From Gossypium raimondii (Eukaryota; Streptophyta; Magnoliopsida; Malvales; Malvaceae), in NCBI RefSeq assembly GCF_025698545.1, contig NC_068576.1, positions 57,014,094 to 57,078,093 on the forward strand: a DNA stretch of 64,000 nucleotides, written 5' to 3'. The stretch's first letter is position 1; every line of letters starts with the position of its first letter. Shown one piece after another: positions 56,869-64,000 of this stretch. The notes beneath the pieces were generated by a model, which was not told the origin of the DNA, did no database searches, and worked only from the letters and a program-made list of their open reading frames with translations. The position numbers and the translations under genes are program-made.

Positions 56869-58518
56869 ATTGATACGCCAAAATTAGCTCATAAAATAAA
56901 TGGTCCAGTCCAACCCAACGAAAACAATGGGTTCAATTATGCATTATGTAATTAAATTGGTCTAAGAAGTAAAAAAACCAAGTGTGGTCCAGCACTTGAA
57001 ATATTGTTGTTGGTCCAAATTCCAAAGTCAGTAAATATGAAGGATTGGGTTTGGAGTCGGGATCATCAAGCCCAAACAAGAAAAAGTAATTTAAAATATT
57101 TTATGAAAATTAAAAATATTTATATACTGAAACAAATAAAATTAAAGCTAAAATTAAAATTTCTCTCTTGTTGGCTAATTTGTTTAATAATATAGATAAA
57201 AATGAAAGTGTACCTTAATAGTTTTTTTCCAAAGAAAATGACATTTATTCTAATTTTTTCGATAATTTTACTGTTGATTTGATGCCAAGTTATCTCAAAT
57301 GTTTCAATAAAAATTTAATTCAAATATTTAACACTGTAAATTTTTATAATTAAAAAATTAGTGTGATAATTTTAAAATAACCCTTTCCAATATAAAAATT
57401 AAATTACCGTGATGAATTAAAAAAAGAGTTACAATTCATTTCGTTACTTTTTCATTCATTAATATCTAATAAGATGATTATGACTATTTGTTAAATATAG
57501 AAATCATCTTATGGAAGGTGATTAAGTATGTATTGGATATTAATAAATAAAAAAATAATAGAGTGAAATCAAACCCGATTTAAAAGAGACATTAAAAACA
57601 TCTACATTAACATATTGGATTAATTAACAATAAAGTTAGAGTAATTCGAAGTCAATTTGTTTAGAAATGGTTAGGAGCAGACCACTTGACACAAAATCCA
57701 ACTTTTAGACATGGGTAATTCTGCGCCCGATGTAATCGAAGTAAAAGGTTTTTCAAAATTAGTGTGATGATTGAATCAGTCAAGTCATCGATTCATTGGT
57801 CTAACCTATTCGATAGGTTCAGTTAAATAAATTATTCATATTCATAAAAATAAGAATATTAAAAAAAATATATGGTTCAACTACTCGATTTCAATTGATT
57901 TTTGCTCGTTTTAATTGATCTGTACCAATTCTTAAATTAAGAGATCCAATGCCTTTCTTGAGACCAATACCCCTATTGATCTAATATGGTTCAAACAAGC
58001 ATGACACAAGCTATAAGAACAACAAAATAGTGGTTGCATAAACCTACAAATTGTCAAGATAAAATGAGTAACCAATCACCATGCATAACCATGACACGGA
58101 TAGTTCTCTCTCGCTTCCTAAACCTTGACATGTGCTACCATTTATGTTGAGCTTAAATTTGTCTTCACTACATATAAACCCCTTTTATTAATCTAAGAGC
58201 GTTTTTGAATAAACGGTGGTCGTGGTGCGATGAAATCTTTTACTTCATAACTATAGTAACTAATCTCGTCGTCAACGCTGTTTTAATTAATACGCTTAAG
58301 TCAGGTTACTCTAGCAGAGATTTCAGCCCACAAAGCCGGTCTTACGCCAAACCAACAACACTCATCAGCAAAATACATAATAAAACAGACGTAAATTTTG
58401 AGTGAAGTAAGTACCAATCGATTTACCATCATGCAAAGTGATGTATGTACACAAACTGAAATGTCTAGAAAGTACCTTCAACCAAAAGCCAAGTTATCAT
58501 CATCATAATATTAAAGAT

Positions 58519-58930
58519 TTATTCAGAGCATGCATGCATGGGCAGTAGTTGTTTGAACTGATGCAGCCTTACTTTCTCTTTGTATCTCTCAAACATGTCC
58601 TTACATTTTGCCCCAGCATCAATAGCTTGTAATGCATGCAACATAGCACATTTAAGCTTCAAACTTTGTTGTCAGAGGGTGAAACAGATGGATAGAGAAA
58701 AAATATATTTCTTTTTGAAATGATGACCTCATGATAAAGAGTGGGAGGAATTGGGCGATCACATGAGGCTTTAACTAAAGCATGGAGAAATAGGGTTTCA
58801 GCTGGTCCACCTGCTACTGCCTGTTTTAACTTATAAATGTAAAAAAAATTGGGGGTTAGTAGCAGTAGCCTCAAGTGTTGTCAATTTTCTGAACCTGCAA
58901 ATCATCTTCATATTTCACTTCTCTTTCTAT
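58519..58930 (-). pseudogene. Short in-phase exons of an unrecognised gene or gene remnant
   Basis: Three minus-strand segments join in one frame across GT-AG borders: a short one ending at 58895 (VKYEDDLQ), 58820-58728 (AVAGGPAETLFLHALVKASC and 11 further residues ending LYHE), and 58656-58519 (LKCAMLHALQAIDAGAKCKD and 25 further residues to a TAA at 58519). All borders are phase 0, and both introns are about 70 bases. The third segment looks like an amphipathic helix. The composition is protein-like, unlike the random frames nearby. I do not recognise the family. Upstream exons are not visible because a hairpin element begins at 58962. It may be a broken gene, or the 3' end of one with distant 5' exons. 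Confidence 0.4.
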
Positions 58931-58961
58931 TTTAACATTAGACAAGTGAAGTCATTTAATT

Positions 58962-59352
58962 GGGTTAGATTAATATTTGGGGCTTGAACTTGGTAATTTT
59001 TTTAATATTAAGGTTTGAATTTTTTTTATTTAAGTTAAGCTCTGAACTTGGTAATTTTTCTATATTGGAGCCTGAACGTTTTTTTTATTTAAGTTAGGCC
59101 CTGAACTTGGTAGTTGTTCTAACATTGTGGTTTGAACTTTAGGGTTTTTAAGGATCAACTTGGACAAAAAAAAATTTCAAGTCCCAATGTGGGATCATTT
59201 ACCAAGTTAAGGGCTTAACTTGGATAAGGAAAAAGTTCAAACCACAATGTTAGAACAACTACCAAGTTCAGGACCTAATTTAAATAAAAAAAACGTTCAG
59301 GCTCCAACATAGAAAAATTACCAAGTTCAAACCCCAAAATATGAGTTAACCC
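58962..59352. mobile_element. Large hairpin MITE with repeated units in each arm
   Basis: The left end GGGTTAGATTAATATTTGGGG and the right end, whose inverse reads GGGTTAACTCATATTTTGGGG, are inverted repeats. The flanks ATTTAATT and CTTTAATT (58954-58961 and 59353-59360) share seven exact bases. Each arm contains two or three units built on CTGAACTTGGTA, and long stretches pair almost perfectly, for example GGTAGTTGTTCTAACATTG against its inverse near 59246-59264. Transcription would give a long double-stranded stem. It is non-coding. Confidence 0.75.
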
Positions 59353-62096
59353 CTTTAATTACATGCTACAAAAATTCCCCCTTTTCTTTTACCTTCAACT
59401 TACTCCTTGTTTTTTTGTCTATATTAATTGAACTTGATGATTCTTCCTATTTTAATTCTTAAATTTTTATTTCGTTAAGGTGTGATGACGTGACACTTTG
59501 AAATCATGTCATATTATCACATAAAATCTAAAAATACTAAAGAAATTATAAATATATATTTTAAAATTCACGTGTTGATGAGGTCCAATCTTAGAATGTC
59601 ATATTATTGTACCTTAACATATTCTAACTAACTAGATAAAAAAAACCTTAGAGACCAAGGTGGGAAGAGTTATCAAGTTCAAGGACTAAGTATTACTTTA
59701 TCCCTAAAAATCCAATTATGATTTTAGTCCTGCTATCATATAAGAAATTTGGATTTAATCTTATCTCTACTATAATTTTACTTGATTTGGTAATTCTTAA
59801 TGTTATTAGGACTTTGAAATCGATAGTATTTTTTTTAGAATTTTTTCTATTAATGTTATCCAATCGTATCGTCGAGTTACATGAAGATCTAATCAATCAT
59901 GTTCAACCAATAATAAATTTACATGTCAATTGGTCGTTTAATAATTTTTTAAAATTTCACGTCTAAACTTTAATTGAAATAATTAATAGTGTTATCAAAT
60001 TGGGCATATTAAATAATGTTAATAAAGTAGAGGACGAAATTATTTAATTCATGGTTAGGAGCTAAAATACTTTAGCTTGAGTCCCCACATATGGTTAAGT
60101 TGAAGTGATGAGATTCGTTATGGACTTACCCAAATCTCGTTTGGGCTAGTGTTTGCTTGCTAAGTGCTATATGTACATAGACCTTGCAGGCTCAGTTAGT
60201 GTTTCGCACATAAAATTCATTCCTCTGCACTTTAATATGCTGCATTAGAAAAATAAAATGCTTCTTTTGAAAAAGTGGTCAAATTTTGGTATTGGTCCTC
60301 ATACTATGTTCAAATTAGAAACTTTATAGTAATACAAGATAATTTGGTCCCTCTACTTTTATACCCATACTATGATCAAATTAGAGATTTTATGTCTTTA
60401 TAGTTTATCAAACTAGTTCACATCGGTAACTATTCAAGTTAAAATGCTTATACAGGTTTTTCTAAAAAATATTTTTTAACGAAAAAAGTTATGTCAACAT
60501 GATAAGTTGGAAAGACGTGTATGAATAGGAATTATTAATGGTGTTGCCTATTTCAATTGACTAAGTACATTGTCAAAATAAAAGGATCAAATCATGTGAA
60601 TTGAATATAGAGGCACTAAATCCCATATTTGAACACCTCTAGTCAAAGGTGATGTTAAGAAATCGGTATTGGAGGAGGAAATAAAATTTTAAAAGTTTGG
60701 GAATAATTAAAGATAAAAAGCTTAAGTTACATACTTGGTAATTGTGATGGACTAAAACTGATATTGGTCCACTTAACCAAAGGTGGGACCAAGTCACCTA
60801 GCAACTGGATAGCTACCTATTGCTCATACCAATGCACCGAGTGGTAAGGAGTTTGACACTCTTTTTTAAGTAAAATACTGAGTTGAAGACCTGTGTAGAA
60901 AATAATTTTGAGATAACTTTGGCTCCTAATTTACTAGTTCAACCCGACTTAACTCTAAATTTATTAAATTAATAATCTTTTGACTAAAGTCTCCGAGAAG
61001 GTCCTTATATTGATAGTTAACATTAATTGTCTAAAAAATGTCTTGAAAAATTTATTTTTTTTCAATTGCAATTCAATTCTAAACAAAATATTTCATTTAC
61101 AAAACTATGAAAACTTTAAAAGTATTAACCCTATTAAACAGCAAATGTCATTTTTTATACAACAAATGTTAACTCTATCTCAATTTGGCCTTATTTTATT
61201 GTTTTTAATAGTATGTAGACTAAATTGATCCATTTAAAAGTAACAGGACTAATTTGATCAGGTCCCTATAATAAAAGGACCTCAAGGATACATTCACCTT
61301 TTATCTCAGTGGAAAAGTTTTATGGTAGGTAAAACATGTAAGAAAAGGAACAAAAATTCTCTAGAACCCAAATTCCAAGTCAGTTCAACATCAAAGTTTT
61401 TGAAATCAAATTCCCCATTTTTTCATGTCCCTTATGCTTCAACGTCATCACAGTCTAAAACCTATCTATTTCAGAACCATTTCATTGGGGGAACCAAAAC
61501 AACCCTTTATTCTGTCAACATTAATCACTTTGTTTCTAATGTTGTCTTAACCTTAAATGTTTTGTTTTTTCATTTTTACATAAAAGAAAGTTGATTGATC
61601 CAATAACATGGTCCAATTGCATTTTAAGGCAATTCCCTTCTTTCATATCCCCACAATTTTTCCCCTCATTGCATCCCCATTCCATGAGATGTAACATCAC
61701 ACAACAATAACAGTTCCCATTTTCCAAAAAAAAAAAAAATTTAAAGTATTTTACAATTCCTTTCTAAATTTAAACTTTATTCATTTCTTTAAATTTAAAA
61801 TTTTTATTAAATTCAGATTCATTACGAATTAATTTTTTAGTTTATATTAATAACAAGTAAATTATTTTATAATTTTAAAATGTCATGCTTATTTTAAACG
61901 AGGGTAATAATTAGACTTGATTAAAATTTTGGAAATAAAATACATTAAATAAGTTTCAAATTTGGGAATAGTACTGATGGCACATTTTAACAAAAAACAC
62001 CTACATAATCTAAACATGACCCAACATTTCTAACATTTACCTACATGGCAAAATAAGTAAAATTTTTTAAAAAATATCCCTCCATTGTTTTCCATT
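59353..62096. other. Spacer upstream of the WOX gene end, no gene seen
   Basis: The sequence is AT-rich, with several blocks of the type 'TTTGGTCCCTCTACTTTTA' typical of decayed foldback elements near 59420-59700 and 60290-60640. No coding region is supported. Confidence 0.5.
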
Positions 62097-62663
62097 TTAG
62101 CTCTTCAAAGGAAGGAACTCAAAGAACTGATAATTAGGACCACCAAGGTTAGCATTCCCCGGGGCGGTGGCGATCGATATCTCGTTTTCTTTCTCGTTGG
62201 AATCATCGGAACCGTCATCGTTACCGCTACGAAGAGGGAAGAGTTGTAGGGTTTGTGAGTCACATTCTCCAAGTGTAGCCTCTTGGTTTCTAACAAAGTT
62301 GAAATCAAAGACATTGGCATTGTTGTTGTTATATCTGCATGGTGATTTAAAGATATTATTAAGACCATGATGAGTCTTAAAGAGCTGTTGGTGTTGGTAT
62401 TGGTGCTTTGGGTCCATTGGTCTTATTGGTGGCGGTGGGGCGACGGTGGTGACAGTGCTAATCGCTGCCGTCGTAGAGGTAGGATTAGGGCTAAGAACAG
62501 GTGATAGGCATGAGTAAGAGAATTGCATTTTGTGCTGCCACGTGTCATTCCTTTCGACAAAGTTCTTGCTTCCCTGTAATTCTCTTTCCTCGAATTGGAT
62601 CCATCCATCTGCTCTACATTCTGACACTGCTGCTTTTGCTGCCATTTGTATTGAAACAGATTC
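62097..62663 (-). CDS. WOX1-like: WOX1-type homeobox protein, last exon (partial)
   Basis: A 188-codon last exon runs from an acceptor TTATTAG|GAATCT at 62663 to a stop at 62097. It begins ESVSIQMAAKAAVSECRADG, a block I recall from WOX1/MAEWEST/LAM1 proteins. It ends with two repression motifs: TLQLFPLR (the WUS box, 62232-62252 on the plus strand) and FFEFLPLKS at the very C-terminus, the second being characteristic of the WOX1 clade. Histidine/glutamine- and asparagine-rich runs lie between them. The homeodomain is not in the window, so the call rests on these motifs. Family members act in the nucleus in leaf-blade outgrowth at the margin. In-frame ATGs inside this exon are not starts, because the conserved block begins upstream of them. 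Confidence 0.8.
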   Translation of the reverse strand, partial: ESVSIQMAAKAAVSECRADGWIQFEERELQGSKNFVERNDTWQHKMQFSYSCLSPVLSPNPTSTTAAISTVTTVAPPPPIRPMDPKHQYQHQQLFKTHHGLNNIFKSPCRYNNNNANVFDFNFVRNQEATLGECDSQTLQLFPLRSGNDDGSDDSNEKENEISIATAPGNANLGGPNYQFFEFLPLKS

Positions 62664-64000
62664 CTAATAATAATAAAACAAATTACATATGAATATATTA
62701 AATACATTTTAACAAAGAAAGTACATAAACTATTTTCCTTATATAAATAATAAGGTAAAATTACACCCGGAATTACTAAACTATTCATAAATTTATACTT
62801 TTTTTCATTAACTTTTAAAATTTATAAAATATTTACTAAATTATTGAAAAGTTGTGAATTTCTGTAGTGAGGTAAAAGTGTAGTTTACCTAAATAATACA
62901 AATTGTATGTAAAGCGACGTGTACACAGCTTCTGGTTTATATTAGAGAAAGCCAAGTTTACATTCCATTCAAATCAAAAGGACAAATGGTCCAAGAGTGA
63001 TAGGCTGGATTTTGATGACAAATTGTACTATCGAGTGAGCCCAGTCTTTTCACTGTCAGGCATCCCATTTTATGTAGAAATATATATAAATTATATAAAA
63101 AATATTTGAATTAAAAAAAGGGGTTGGGGGGGGGGGTGCTCAAATCAATACCTAGCCTGAAAGCCATGAATGCAAATGAAGCACATCACCCAAAAAAAAC
63201 CAGCTAGTTTCATAACAGCAGCCCCGACAGAAAGGAAGGAATGCAGCTTTTAAGCTCTTTTCATTTCCCAACAATACTACCCCTTTTCTTCTTTCTTTAG
63301 ACATTACATGAACTATTTTTTATATATTATATATTATGTAAGTGTGTATGTGTTGTATATATATAATATGAACAAATAAAGCCTTGACTTTAAAGTTTAA
63401 AACTTTTCACTTGTGTTAACCTAATGATGGTTTTGTTTATTCAGTTTTGCATGGTAATTTGATAGATTGTATTATTTTAGTTATAATTATATTTTGATAT
63501 TAGGAGTAGAATTGTATTTGATCTTATATTATAAATAAATAAATTAGTCATAAGTGATAGAAGATAGAGTAAACTAATTTTTTATTAAAATTTCATCCAT
63601 TTGGAATAATCATATAGTGACACATGGCATACCATTATACCCCATGTTAAAATACAATGACCAACTTAGAAATGAATGAAAATTTTAACAAAAGAATCAG
63701 TTTACTTTTTATCTAAAATAAATGAATTAATTTATTTAATTTTTAATAAAGAGAACTTCTTTTAGTAAAGGACTTCTATGGTAATTTTACCAATTTTTTA
63801 ACAAAATCTTTTACATGGGATAATAATGAACTGTCTATATTGACCATGAAAGACAGAGAGTGAAAAAAGAAAGAAAGAAAAAGAATGGAGAGGATATTAG
63901 ATAATAGACCTCTGCTAGTGTACTGCAGTTTATAGGGAGTGCCCAGTTTTTGGTCTGTTCAACTTCATAACCTGTCCTATTCGTCTCTGTAATAAAAAAA
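62664..64000 (-). other. Intron of the WOX1-like gene
   Basis: No homeodomain or linker exon is recognisable on the minus strand between the last exon and the right edge, so the intron is at least 1.3 kb. It includes a G run near 63127-63136 and an AT-rich element remnant near 62755-62880. The upstream exons should lie beyond 64000. Confidence 0.55.

Larger units (their letters stand above)
53323..58518. other. Spacer downstream of the unnamed exons, no gene seen
   Basis: The left end is the promoter of the thaumatin-like gene. Two degenerate relatives of the GC-rich hAT-type MITE lie at about 53565-54055 and 56312-56868. The remainder is AT-rich; short reading frames show no family resemblance. 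Confidence 0.5.

Noticed and set aside
62700-64000. A homeodomain exon of the WOX1-like gene inside the window
   Set aside because: No frame on the minus strand has the WFQN-type homeodomain signature here; it should lie beyond the right edge.

Overview
This is a gene-bearing segment of a eudicot nuclear genome. The introns are AT-rich with GT-AG borders, the protein families are plant-specific, and the intergenic space is full of small foldback transposons. The repeat types and the gene set suggest a Malvaceae genome such as cotton (Gossypium). That assignment is inference from recall; no search was possible.

Layout. 1-2869 (minus): the 5' part of a SNAPc4/MYB4R1-like gene that runs off the left edge. 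3871-6550 (plus): a two-exon PLS-DYW pentatricopeptide (RNA-editing type) gene. 8614-13786 (minus): a complete 11-exon TDY-class MAP kinase of the MPK8/MPK15 type, 592 aa when spliced. 13787-21670: a long repeat-rich spacer. 21671-30108 (plus): a complete 13-exon Raf-like MAPKKK of the SIS8/EDR1 group, 1007 aa. 31229-36862 (minus): a complete 10-exon tail-anchored golgin (GC2-like), 705 aa, convergent with the MAPKKK. 38348-42003 (minus): a two-exon RABA6-like small GTPase. 47963-48427 (minus): an intronless four-EF-hand calmodulin-like protein. 52509-53322 (minus): a two-exon thaumatin-like protein. 58519-58930 (minus): a set of short in-phase exons I cannot name. 62097-62663 (minus): the last exon of a WOX1-type homeobox gene whose homeodomain lies beyond the right edge.

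The genes are not an operon, but their order is informative. From memory, Arabidopsis keeps MPK8, a Raf kinase, GC2, RABA6b, an EF-hand protein and a thaumatin-like gene in the same order near At1g18150-At1g18250. A sister block lies near At1g73620-At1g73670. WOX1, MPK9 and MYB4R1 sit together near At3g18010-At3g18100. The window therefore looks like an unfractionated version of a segment split over three Arabidopsis blocks. It also places a MAPK and a MAPKKK head to head.

The spacers and several introns carry recognisable miniature elements: hAT-type MITEs with eroded 8-bp duplications, a Tourist-like MITE, a strong multi-unit hairpin, tandem MITE copies upstream of the RAB gene, and three copies of an older terminal-inverted-repeat element, two of them hosting younger nested insertions.
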